The notes below the pieces were generated by a model, which did not search any database, had not been told where the DNA came from, and saw nothing but the letters and a program-made list of their open reading frames with translations. A DNA stretch of 64,000 nucleotides from Eutreptiella sp. 'Long Island Sound 2002' (taxonomy: Eukaryota; Euglenozoa; Euglenophyceae; Eutreptiales; Eutreptiaceae), in NCBI GenBank assembly GCA_964036045.1, contig OZ038379.1, forward strand, positions 109,074,025 to 109,138,024, given 5' to 3'. The translations under genes were made by a program, and so were the position numbers. Below are positions 1 through 8,647 of this stretch, in pieces. Each line of letters opens with the position of its first letter. The first letter of the stretch is position 1.

Positions 1-1328
1 TAGTTCAACGTTGGAGGTTGTGCCTTTCTCGCCCCATTCCGGGAAGGCTTGCCAGGAGATTGGGTGTTGCAGGTTGCCATGTTGCCTGGTGTGGCTAGTC
101 TGTATTTCACTGTGCCCCGGAACCAGACCCACTGCTTGGGTTGCCCTCTCAACGAGCAGACATTTACACCTTGTACTTCCGCTCCATCCGGGTATTCGGG
201 GTGCATGGCGTTGCTTTCTTGCGATGAGAAGAATGGGCAGGTCTGGGGTTTTGGCTTGGGCTCCGGCGGGGGTGGCGCCACTTTGGGTGTCAAATTAGGG
301 CCTCTTGGCCCGTCGGGCTGGTGCCTCTGCCCCCTCAGGCTTTGGCCGTGGTTTGGGTCGCACCGGTTGCGTTGCCGGATGTGGGGCTGATTGGGGGGCG
401 TAGCGACCCTGGAAGATGCTATATGCCGGTCCGTGGCATTCCCTGGGTCGGTGCATGCCCCGCATCTTGTTGGCGTTGGTTTACAGGCGGGCGGTGCGGA
501 ACTTGAGGGTCTGCTCTGTGTCCGTGGACCATGACATCCAGCGCTGGGTTCGTGTCCTCCCGTGTCTGCGCACGTAAGCTGCCACATAGCGGGCCAGTGT
601 CAGCCATATCGTGTGGTGTCGGTGGTTGGGGCATCCACTGTCCAGTGCATGGCTGTTTGGAGTGCGGGCCAGCGCGCCAGGGGGTGGTCGGTGGTGTTGG
701 GCTGATTGACTGAAATGATCTCTCAGCTCCAGTGAGGTGTCCGTTCCCGGCTCTGGTGTGCACGTCGGTACTCTAGTCGCGGTGCCCTGGCCATCTCATT
801 CTGCGACCCACCAGGTGTGTTTGTGGCATGTCAGGGTCACCGTAGGGGTGTCTGTAGAACGTTCGAGGACCGTCTAGCGCCATTTTTCACACTTATTGTT
901 GTGGCGGACTGGTGAGGTAAATCAGGCTGTGCCAGAGTGTCTTCCCTTTCTTGAACTCTGTGCTTGCGTTCCGTTGGGTGTCCTACGGCGTCATCCCATG
1001 TGTCTGCGACTGCCGCCAAGGTGTTAGCCACAAGGGTGATAACGCCCTCTGTAAGACCTTCCACAATGAAGTGTTTTCCCCCTCAAGGGTCGCCGGGAGT
1101 TGGGTTGTGGGTTTCATGGTCAGGTGCAGCAGCGCCCTGTCTGGGCCTGGGGCGTTGGGGTCCGTGGGCCGGGGATCCCGTGCCCCGTGTCCTGCTAGTG
1201 GGTGGCGTGGTTTCTTGGTGTCGGGCAGTCGCGCCCCGCTCGCCATGTGCTGGATCTGGTGTAGGGGGATGGCCGGGCTCAGTGTAGCTCCCGCCGTCAG
1301 GTATACTCCTTTGGCTCCCGGTACGGTG
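1..1328. other. G/T-rich flank without a convincing gene
   Basis: The plus strand is conspicuously rich in G and T, with long stretches free of A. Short open segments exist on both strands, but none has a recognisable domain and they overlap each other. The composition matches 16433-18261, the other side of the Ty3 insertion, so this is the far left part of the same interrupted locus. I see no RNA gene or clear repeat here. Confidence 0.4.
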
Positions 1329-2267
1329 TTAAGGGAGATAACTGGGAGCGGGCCGGGTTGCGGGGGCAGCTGCTGGAACAAAGCATGGGGGCATGGGTGC
1401 CGGCACGGGGCATCTCCTGTCCGGAGTCCTGGACAGGGGCCATCCATGCCGTGAGGTATGGGGTAAATGATGTAGGGTCCAGCCACCCTGCGGAGCTTCT
1501 TGGGGCTTAAGCTGCTGAGCCATCTGCCCGCCTCTGACAGTGACGGAGCCCCGATGGAGCCTGTTTGCCTGGTTGCGGTCAGTGTCATGGCGCAGGGCCC
1601 GTCTGATGGTGTCCCATGTTCTGCAGAGTGTGGCGTCGTCGGGGGCTGGACATCCTGTGTGGATAAGGGGCATCCTGGCATTCGCTAGGGCCGAGCTTAT
1701 GATGTTTCTGGGTGTGGTTCCACCTGGAGCGGTACTTTCCATGGGTTTGGCTACTTCTTGTCTGGGTACACGTTTCCCGTGGAGGGGCTGGTGCCAGGTC
1801 GGGTTTTGATGCCACATGGGGCCGGGTAGATCGTTGTAATGTGCCTTGGTGTATACCGTGTAGGATGTGCCCTTGGCGTCTGGGCGTAGTCGGTAGGTGG
1901 ACTTCTGTGCCGCGCCGTAGATGACGAGTGCATTGGAGGTAGGGACGGTGGATTGGAGGTGTGTGTGCGTCAAATTGTGGGTGAGCTGCACTTCCGTGCC
2001 CTTCCGGTTCGCCCTGTGGTCCTCGAGGATGAAATGCACCTTCCACAGGCTGTTGGGCAGGAGACTGCCTTCTTTGTCACATAGCGGCGGGTGTGTTTGG
2101 CGCCCCGTTTTTTGCGCCTTGTTGGTGTTGTGGTGGACACGCTGCGCCACCAGGCTTTTGGGCGTCCAGTCCAGTGGGGCCCGTTCCCTGCGTGCCATTG
2201 CGGTGAGGGGCTTTGGGAAGTGCTGTGAGGGTGGGTGGTAGGGCGGATTGGCCACTTGGGGTACCAT
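1329..2267 (-). pseudogene. Unassigned open segment of a decayed repeat-module protein
   Basis: An ATG-initiated frame of 312 codons lies on the minus strand in the C/A-rich direction. The product is rich in Thr, His, Pro and Arg and I cannot assign a family. An N-terminal stretch around VHFILEDHRANRKGTEVQL resembles a stretch in the neighbouring minus-strand segment at 2364-2756 (HLFITLEGTATSKGATLG), as if both were copies of one module. Two further open segments lie upstream on the same strand, and more lie beyond the Ty3 insertion, so this may be one long decayed reading unit broken by frameshifts. The C-terminal third is Pro/Ala-rich and may be fortuitous. The strong base skew alone can produce open frames, so coding is uncertain. 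Confidence 0.3.
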
Positions 2268-2363
2268 ACCGGCAGCCGTTGGGAAGCTCCGGTATGCGAT
2301 GACCGCCCCCGGTCGGTGGGTGTTGTTGGTGTCAGGGAGGTCTAGGGAGAGCTTCTACTTGAT

Positions 2364-2756
2364 CTAGGATATGGTCTCCGGATGTATGGTCGTAGGGTAG
2401 TGCCAGACCGTGTGTTTGGCGATGCTGTGGTGTGCCTGGGTGGCACGTTTCGTGGAATCCATTGTTTGTGGGGTGAGTGTGGCGTCGAGGGTGACGTCGC
2501 TTAAGCGGTTCATCGCTGCGGTCCACTGTGTCTGCCAGTCCTTCGTCTTGGGGACCCCGTCAGTGCATTCTATGGTATACTGGATGGCGGCCCATCGGAA
2601 GTCCGGGTCGATGGCTATGTCGCTGTTCGGTGTTGCTCTCACCCAAAAGGCTTGCCTGCTCCCTGCCTCGGGCAGTTGATGGTCGTCCCCAAGGGTGGCG
2701 CCTTTGCTGGTGGCCGTGCCCTCGAGGGTGATGAAAAGGTGCTCGGCCGGCGGCAT
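2364..2756 (-). pseudogene. Unassigned open segment, same locus
   Basis: This minus-strand segment of 130 codons has a more protein-like composition than its surroundings, with aromatic residues spaced through it (AFWVRATPNSDIAIDPDFRW). It carries the HLFITLEG-type module also seen at 1329-2267. It sits directly upstream of that segment in another frame, consistent with a frameshifted older coding region. No known domain is recognised. It could be a transposon or virus-derived structural protein, but nothing in the sequence decides this. Confidence 0.28.
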
Positions 2757-2762
2757 TTTTAT

Positions 2763-3200
2763 TCAATCAGGTGTGATGAGGGTCGTTCCTGGCAGGATGT
2801 CCTTCCAGTCTCTGTAACCGGTCGAATGCTTCCACGTAGGTGCTTTGCGGCGGCTGTGGTTCCCCTCACGGGGCAGCTGGTAGTTGTCCGGGATGTGTTT
2901 TGTGGTGAGGGGTTTGGACACGTGCTGGACGGTGGTGATAGGCATCGCGTCTTTTTGGGCTTGCCGGTCGCGGTTCCGTAGTGGGCAGCCTTCTTCTGGG
3001 GAGTGGGCTGGGTGTCGGCCGGGGGCAGCACTTGCAGAGTCGTCCTCGGCCGGTGGGTGGGGTCGCGTTGGGCGAAGGGGTATGTACGGTTCTTGTATCG
3101 GTTGCGGTGTCACTGGCTGGAGATTCGTGATCACATGTGCTCTGCATTCTCGTGGAGGTAGACCTCCGGCGCGGGGGGCCCAATAGGGTGCCACTCGCAC
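2763..3200 (-). pseudogene. Unassigned open segment next to the Ty3 insertion
   Basis: This segment of about 145 codons has no ATG at its start; it opens with GTG, as expected for an internal piece. It lies immediately left of the target-site duplication of element 1. If the Ty3 element is removed in thought, the minus-strand frame entering from 16904 crosses the empty site and runs about 24 codons before a stop, while this segment lies in a neighbouring frame. The locus was therefore probably already frameshifted, or has decayed since insertion. Function unknown. Confidence 0.25.
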
Positions 3201-3206
3201 GGGTCG

Positions 3207-3210
3207 TCAC
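3207..3210. repeat. Left target-site duplication of Ty3 element 1
   Basis: The bases tcac directly precede the TG that opens the 5' LTR. The same four bases, 16429-16432, directly follow the end of the 3' LTR. A 4-bp duplication is within the usual 4-6 bp made by Ty3-type integrases. Confidence 0.7.
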
Positions 3211-3397
3211 TGAAGCCGGTTCGGACCCCCGTGGCCATCTTGGGGTCACTTGGGGTGTGTATCTATGTGCCGGCAAGCCGCCATTGGCTGATATCATACT
3301 CTCCCATCCACCTGAACTAACCCGATGTGATAGTGTGATAGGTTTGGCCATTCCGGCTACGAGCGGCCATATTCAGAACCGAGGCACCGCCAGCGGA

Positions 3398-3408
3398 GAT
3401 TTATATAG
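3398..3408 (+). promoter_or_regulatory. TATA-like motif in LTR
   Basis: The sequence gatttatatag lies about 190 bp into the LTR and recurs in the 3' LTR of element 1. In element 2 it reads gatttatatat. The position would suit a U3 core promoter, but no transcription start is visible, so this is a weak call. Confidence 0.25.
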
Positions 3409-3519
3409 CAGAATATCAGGAATCAACAGGGTTTTATTATCATGATGTTTCCGTAATTTTTCAGCCTTTCGTTCTGATAGTCAATGTATCGGCGACTGTC
3501 AGTTGGCTCGCGATTTTGC

Positions 3520-3537
3520 GTTAACCGATTGGTTAAC
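3520..3537. promoter_or_regulatory. Conserved LTR dyad GTTAACC-gatt-GGTTAAC
   Basis: This is a perfect 7-bp inverted repeat around a 4-base spacer. The same dyad occurs at corresponding positions in the other three LTR copies, although neighbouring bases vary. It could be a dimeric protein-binding site or an RNA hairpin. Confidence 0.5.
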
Positions 3538-3656
3538 TGTTATTTCCAGATATTTTGGCGGAAACGTTTCTGAAGGGTCAGATTTCATCTGTAAAGGGTT
3601 CGTTGCTTCCGCAATTTTCTAAATAAGCACTCGAAAATTTAATCGGAATTTTTCGT

Positions 3657-3688
3657 GATGTCGAAATCGGATTTTCGACTTCGACATC
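3657..3688. promoter_or_regulatory. Conserved LTR hairpin, 9-bp perfect stem
   Basis: GATGTCGAA (3657-3665) pairs exactly with TTCGACATC (3680-3688). The 14-base loop contains a second, competing tcgaaa/tttcga dyad. It is retained in the 3' LTR and in both LTRs of element 2 in spite of changes nearby. The role is unknown; a transcription-factor site or RNA element is possible. Confidence 0.5.
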
Positions 3689-5487
3689 GCCGCACTTGAT
3701 TTGGACTTCTTCGAGTGGTCATACTCCTTCCCCTATGCCCGAATCAGGTTTCCCTTATACTTGCCACCCATTTGACTTGGAGATATAAGGGAAACAAAAT
3801 CGAATCGTGGGATCACTTTGAAGAGCCATATCTACGCGCGAGTGTGAGGAATGAGAATAAGGAAGGTTGGGTTGGAACTGCCTTGGTCTCAACTTGATTT
3901 AGGAAGCATCAAACGCCTTTGCTGCGCACACATGCCCGGTGTAGCAAGGGAAAAGGGTCAAGAAGGTATAAAGTGATATATAACTCTTGGACCGTGCAAC
4001 CGAATATTTTAATGCGACTTTCGAGTGTGCCGCATGGGTGTTGGGGTTGCATAGCAACTTTCCTTGGGTTCCTACGTATTTTTAACGTGAAGTTATGTCA
4101 ATGGAGGGACATGGCATATCATGGTGGGAGCCACATTTTGAGGGTATTTGTTATATGCATGGTATATGTTTGATATGCTCACACCAATGTTATATATCTT
4201 CGTGTGGCCGAAGAGATGGGGAGCCATACGTGACAAGGGCTTTGCTCATGTCCCAATTGTGGAATTCAAAGCGCTAGACCAAGTCTACCGCGTATGTATT
4301 GCTCATGGTGCGTTTGACAAAGAGATCCATGGGTGCACTCCCATTTTCATGGGGCATGTAGATATTAGTGGCAAAGGTATCTCCATGCGCCCGATTGGGG
4401 ATCCAAGTGGGGGAATTGTTCGCAAATGATTCCAATCATTTGTGTATTGAATCATGAGCGGATATCATGGGTGAGCATAGAGATATACTATCATGACAAT
4501 TTTGTATTTGGTCATATTTTCATGTTTTTGACCTCAATTTTTGCTCATTTTTGCGTTTTGTGTACTCACCTGGTCAGCTAACAGCAAGAAGCCTATGGAG
4601 AGTCGAACCGGGGTATGTTGTTCATATGTTGGCATATGCTTTGGAGTTGAACACCACCATATGCCGGATCGTGTACTCCATTTGGCTTGGCGCACGAAGG
4701 ATTTCAAGAATTGGTCTCAAGATCATGGGCTGACTTGGGCAGTGCGTGGCGCCCATATCCGAAAGGGTTTCGAGGGTAAAATGGGGATGTACATGGGCAT
4801 TGGCCTTTGGTATCTATCCTCCATGAAAAGTAGACTTCGGTTCCATGCATGCTTTGAGCCTTCGGATAAGTAGTAACTTCAATTTTGAGCATATTTTTGA
4901 TATATGGCCAATATGATGTGAATTGGCAGTTTTTTGGCATGTTATGAGTTCAAACTCATAGGTCATTTCTCTAAGCCCATTCGACTCCAAGTCCAACCAA
5001 GGTTATGTCAGGGTAGGGCGTGGTCCTGAGTGCCACTCTAGGCCATGACACGCCACCTTCTCTTTTGGGCTAGGATTTAGAGGCTTGGGAGTGAACACAT
5101 TTTTGGGGTTTATGTAGTGACTTTTGATATATGGCATTTAACCATCTTATTGGACTGGGTTCAGGGCATCATGTTGATGAGTCAAGGGAAGGTCTTGAGT
5201 CCAGGGAATGAGGGGTCTATGGCTGTGATTGTGTAAGTTTCCATCTGTCCCCAACTTTGCTTTATTTGTGTTCATATGCCAATTTCAGGGCTTTCTTCCT
5301 TGGTGCAATTCTTGTACATGCCCGCCACCGTGGGAATACCGGTGTGCTGAACGAAAGCCCGCAGCCTGATTTGGATTGTGAATTAGGTTATTGCCATACT
5401 TGTGGGATCTGGTTGCCATTCAGGGTTGAAGGAGGATTGTATTTTCTATTTTCTATATTTTTGGTTTTGGACCCTGGATTTTGATAA

Positions 5488-8400
5488 ATGCAAGCATTGA
5501 TCCGGAGCAAGTCAGCGGGGATTACAGGCGGAAGGGGCACAGCGGGGGCCGGTCCTGGTAGGGACCTTCTTTATGGTAGCAGAGGCTTACCTGCTGCCCC
5601 TACCAACCGCCGACCCGGGGACTTGGGCCCTTATGAGCCCTGCCCAAGTACGCCCCGGGTGCGTATTGTGGACTCGGTGGAGACCACGCCGGAGATTAGA
5701 GCCATAGAAGGACAGAGACGTTCAAGAGCATTGCGAACTCCGGAAGTTGAAGCCCGAAGAGAAGAACGACACTCGGGAAGAGGAGGACGTGACATGGAGG
5801 ACCTCGTCTCCATGTGTGAGCGTCGCTGCCGAAAGGCATGCAACCTCCGCTCCGCCGCGGAGGACTCTGATGAGGCATGTCATTCAGGCAGCAGTGGAGG
5901 ACGGGCCCGGCGCTACCGGAAGCGCGGGTCACCCAAGTCCGCGGCAAGGGACGCCGGGGCTATGGACACGGACCCCAGCCTGGTCAGGCTGTGGGAATCC
6001 GAGGGGCACTCCGAGGGCTACCGGACAGCCCACGAGCCACCTTCGGAGCCGGAGATGTCCGCGCCGATCGCCAGGGCGCATACAGCCCCCGAGCCCGCCC
6101 TGCAGCACGACGCCGAGGGCTTGGAGAGGCCAGCCAGGGCCCGGACGGCACCTGTGCCCCGGCACACGGGCCCAGAGACGGACGCCATAGGCGATACGCC
6201 TATGGGCGATGAGTCTGAGGTGCCGGGAACCGCGGGATGCGCTGAATCTGGCGGAAAGCATGCTACGTGCCACTGCGAGCACGTATCCTTCCTCATGGGC
6301 AAGTACCCGAAGATGGGGATGGACGCCATCGTGAATCATCTGGACCGCCTGGACAACGCCAAGGATGCCCTAGAGGAGGACGTCGCGGGGATCCTGGACG
6401 ATCAGTCGGCCGCGGAGAACCACATGGAGGAGCTGCGAGCGGATCAGGCCCGGTATCGGGATAATCTGGAGCTGGCCCTGCAGAAGCAGCAGCAAGTGGT
6501 CGACAGCCTCCTCCACTTAGTGGAGGACATGTCGGGACGCCTGAGAAGGCTAGAGGAGCGACAGCCCCTCGCCTCGGGTCCAGAGCTCCCGGCAAAGCCG
6601 GCCGCGGTAGAGCTGGTTGAGCGGGTTAAGACCCTCAGGAGCGCCATGGAGAAACCCATCGGCGGCCCTGCAGAGGCACCCTACGCGCCTCCGCGTGTTG
6701 ACCCGGGTGCGCTGCCGTTTGTTCCCCTATTCAGCGAGTCCACAATGCTCGGGGAACACACGGCACCGGCCGGGTCCAGGCGGGAAGGACACGTAGCCAC
6801 AGACCCGAGGAGCCTGACGGTGCAGATGCCACATGCCACCCGGGAGCCACCGCCCGCTACGACTACATATGCAGTTTATGCGGAAGAGGAGATCCAGAAC
6901 CAGACCATGCAGGGGCGAACCATGGGAAGCGCCGACGGACATGGTCGAGGCCATCCAAGCGGAAACCTGTGGGCGAAGGACCCCAATACGGGGATATGGA
7001 CGGCCGATGGAGCAAGTCCTTCCCGCATTCCAAACCCCATGGGTTCAGGCCCAACTGGACCGCACTCCATGGAGGAGAGGGATGTACGGGGAGTGTACTC
7101 AAATCCCCCGGCCACAGGTGGTATCCGTCTTGGTGGAGTGGTGGCTGGAGACGTCGGAGACGCCATCAGGATCGACGACCTCAGGGGAATCAAAATCCCC
7201 TATTACGACGGGAACCCGTCCAACCTGGATGACTTCATCCTGGACTGGGAGGATTTCGCCGAGGAGGTCGTCGGCGAGATGCGGGGAGCGCCGCGGGACA
7301 AGTGGGTGTGCCAGACATTCCCACACCGGCTGGCGCAGGACCTCAAGGAGGAGCTGCGGGATCAGATCCGGGAAGGATTGATCCGGACGGAACAGGGCTG
7401 CCTCCAGTGGTTGGAGGACGAGGAGCGGGTGGACGCTCCCAACCAGAAGCTGGAGGACCTGTGGTCCATTCCACTGCCGCTGGACCGCGGTGAGTTGCGG
7501 TTCCGGGAGTGGAACCGGTATCTGCGGAAGTACCGCAGATGCCTCAAGTTGGTGGAAGACTGGAACGAGGCCAGTGAGATCCGCCACTTGCTGAAGGACG
7601 TCCTCCCCGGCAGCTGGAAGAGGAGAGTGGAGGACGAGGAGAAGAAGCGCGCCAAGAGACGGGTGGCGGTGAGGATCATGGCGGCGGAGGATACCCATGC
7701 GGGTATCATGGAGTTCTTCAGGAGGAACCTGGGCGAACCCGACCGGATGTTGGGCCTGAAGAACGCCGTGTACGTGGAGGTATTCGGGGACTCCATGGGG
7801 CAAAGGTTGCTGCGCCTCAACAACGTGGAGTGGAGGCGCGGGGAGCCGCTGAAGATGCAAGTCATCTTCGCTCGCATGAGCCTGGACGAGATCGTGAAGT
7901 ACATCACGGTGGAGTTGAAGCTCAATGCGAAGAACGAGGCCCACGTGCAGGATCGGCATGGTCATGGACAACGAGGACACCGAGACGACCGCCATCATCG
8001 GGAGATCCAGGAGGACACGACCAACTCCGCGGAGGATGGAAGTGGAAGTGGCCAAGACCACTGGACCTGGTCCCGGGGGGATCACGAGGAGGCCCATTTC
8101 TTCGCGTTCGTGGCGCACAACGTGAAGAACCATGGGCAGGATCGGTCCAGATGGAGCCAGGTGGGACCCAGGAAGAACAGAGAAGGACCAAGGAGGATCG
8201 GGAACCCACCGCTCTCGTTCCGAGAGTACAGGTCTCAGCACGATGGGTGCTGGGTCTGTTATGGCAAGGGACACAACCATGCACACGACCACCGTCAGTG
8301 CAATGTGTATGAGGCGGACAAGAAGGCCTACTTCGCCGCTCACCCCGAGAAGAAGCCCAAGGAGCAGCGGATTTCCGACTGGAAGGCGAAGGGCGGAGAC

Positions 8401-8604
8401 GGGGGAAAAGGCCAAGGCAAAGGCCAAGGAAAAGGCGGAGGAAGACGCTATGGTGGTGGACCTGGCCAAGACCGACGAGTGAGGTCGATCGAGGAGGTTG
8501 CTGAGGACATGTTGAGGACGTTGGCGGAGCTCAAAGCCCAGCAAAGTGGTGGACAAAGTCCTGGCGGATCGCAGCCGGAAGGGGCTGCGGGAAGCCAAGT
8601 CTAG
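5488..8604 (+). CDS. gag: Gag polyprotein of Ty3 element 1
   Basis: This is the structural (capsid/nucleocapsid) protein of the retrotransposon. The frame is open for 1038 codons from an ATG at 5488 inside the 5' LTR and runs through the primer site. A more conservative start is the ATG at 5962 (about 880 residues), because the part before it differs at many amino-acid positions in element 2 and carries a stop there. Counting from 5488, there is an acidic/Pro-rich N-terminus, a coiled-coil-like segment at about residues 275-360, and a Gag capsid core at about 565-730, starting near IPYYDGNPSNLDDFILDW. Near 915-935 is a knuckle-like C-x2-C-x4-H-x8-C motif (CWVCYGKGHNHAHDHRQC), then a Gly/Lys-rich tail for RNA binding. 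It ends at UAG 8602-8604, in frame with pol. Confidence 0.85.
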   Translation: MQALIRSKSAGITGGRGTAGAGPGRDLLYGSRGLPAAPTNRRPGDLGPYEPCPSTPRVRIVDSVETTPEIRAIEGQRRSRALRTPEVEARREERHSGRGGRDMEDLVSMCERRCRKACNLRSAAEDSDEACHSGSSGGRARRYRKRGSPKSAARDAGAMDTDPSLVRLWESEGHSEGYRTAHEPPSEPEMSAPIARAHTAPEPALQHDAEGLERPARARTAPVPRHTGPETDAIGDTPMGDESEVPGTAGCAESGGKHATCHCEHVSFLMGKYPKMGMDAIVNHLDRLDNAKDALEEDVAGILDDQSAAENHMEELRADQARYRDNLELALQKQQQVVDSLLHLVEDMSGRLRRLEERQPLASGPELPAKPAAVELVERVKTLRSAMEKPIGGPAEAPYAPPRVDPGALPFVPLFSESTMLGEHTAPAGSRREGHVATDPRSLTVQMPHATREPPPATTTYAVYAEEEIQNQTMQGRTMGSADGHGRGHPSGNLWAKDPNTGIWTADGASPSRIPNPMGSGPTGPHSMEERDVRGVYSNPPATGGIRLGGVVAGDVGDAIRIDDLRGIKIPYYDGNPSNLDDFILDWEDFAEEVVGEMRGAPRDKWVCQTFPHRLAQDLKEELRDQIREGLIRTEQGCLQWLEDEERVDAPNQKLEDLWSIPLPLDRGELRFREWNRYLRKYRRCLKLVEDWNEASEIRHLLKDVLPGSWKRRVEDEEKKRAKRRVAVRIMAAEDTHAGIMEFFRRNLGEPDRMLGLKNAVYVEVFGDSMGQRLLRLNNVEWRRGEPLKMQVIFARMSLDEIVKYITVELKLNAKNEAHVQDRHGHGQRGHRDDRHHREIQEDTTNSAEDGSGSGQDHWTWSRGDHEEAHFFAFVAHNVKNHGQDRSRWSQVGPRKNREGPRRIGNPPLSFREYRSQHDGCWVCYGKGHNHAHDHRQCNVYEADKKAYFAAHPEKKPKEQRISDWKAKGGDGGKGQGKGQGKGGGRRYGGGPGQDRRVRSIEEVAEDMLRTLAELKAQQSGGQSPGGSQPEGAAGSQV
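5574..5585 (+). promoter_or_regulatory. Primer-binding site, initiator tRNA-Met type
   Basis: TGGTAGCAGAGG begins at the first base after the LTR. It is exactly complementary to a tRNA end ...CCUCUGCUACCA, the 3' end found on animal-type initiator tRNA-Met. It primes minus-strand cDNA synthesis. The same 12 bases follow the 5' LTR of element 2 at 20622. The gag open frame runs through this site. Confidence 0.85.
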
Positions 8605-8647
8605 AGGAGCCCCCACGGGAGTGGGACCTCGGAGGTCTCTCCTCCGA
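8602..8647 (+). promoter_or_regulatory. Putative gag-pol stop-readthrough element
   Basis: UAG at 8602-8604 is the only stop between gag and pol, which share the same frame. Seven bases after it, CCCAC (8612-8616) pairs with GTGGG (8621-8625) around GGGA, a GNRA-type tetraloop. Three bases further on, TCGGAGG (8629-8635) pairs with CCTCCGA (8641-8647) around a 5-base loop. Element 2 keeps the UAG and both stems; its one stem difference still allows a G-U pair. Retroviruses such as the murine leukaemia group suppress a gag UAG with the help of a downstream RNA structure, so readthrough is the natural inference. It has not been shown here. Confidence 0.6.

Larger units (their letters stand above)
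3211..5573 (+). repeat. 5' LTR of Ty3 element 1
   Basis: It starts TGAAGCC and ends ...CTTCTTTA directly before the primer-binding site. The end is fixed by comparison with the 3' LTR, where identity stops at 16428. At about 2.36 kb it is long for a Ty3 element. Conserved in all four LTR copies are a GTTAACC/GGTTAAC dyad (3520-3537) and a 9-bp stem hairpin (3657-3688). A TATA-like ttatatag near 3400 could be a promoter element. Small open frames inside, such as 4148-4429, are not convincingly coding. Confidence 0.93.

Noticed and set aside
3211-5573. LTR small frames (for example 4541-4873 and 5257-5484) as genes
   Set aside because: Short, without domains, and not kept open in all LTR copies; best taken as noncoding LTR sequence.
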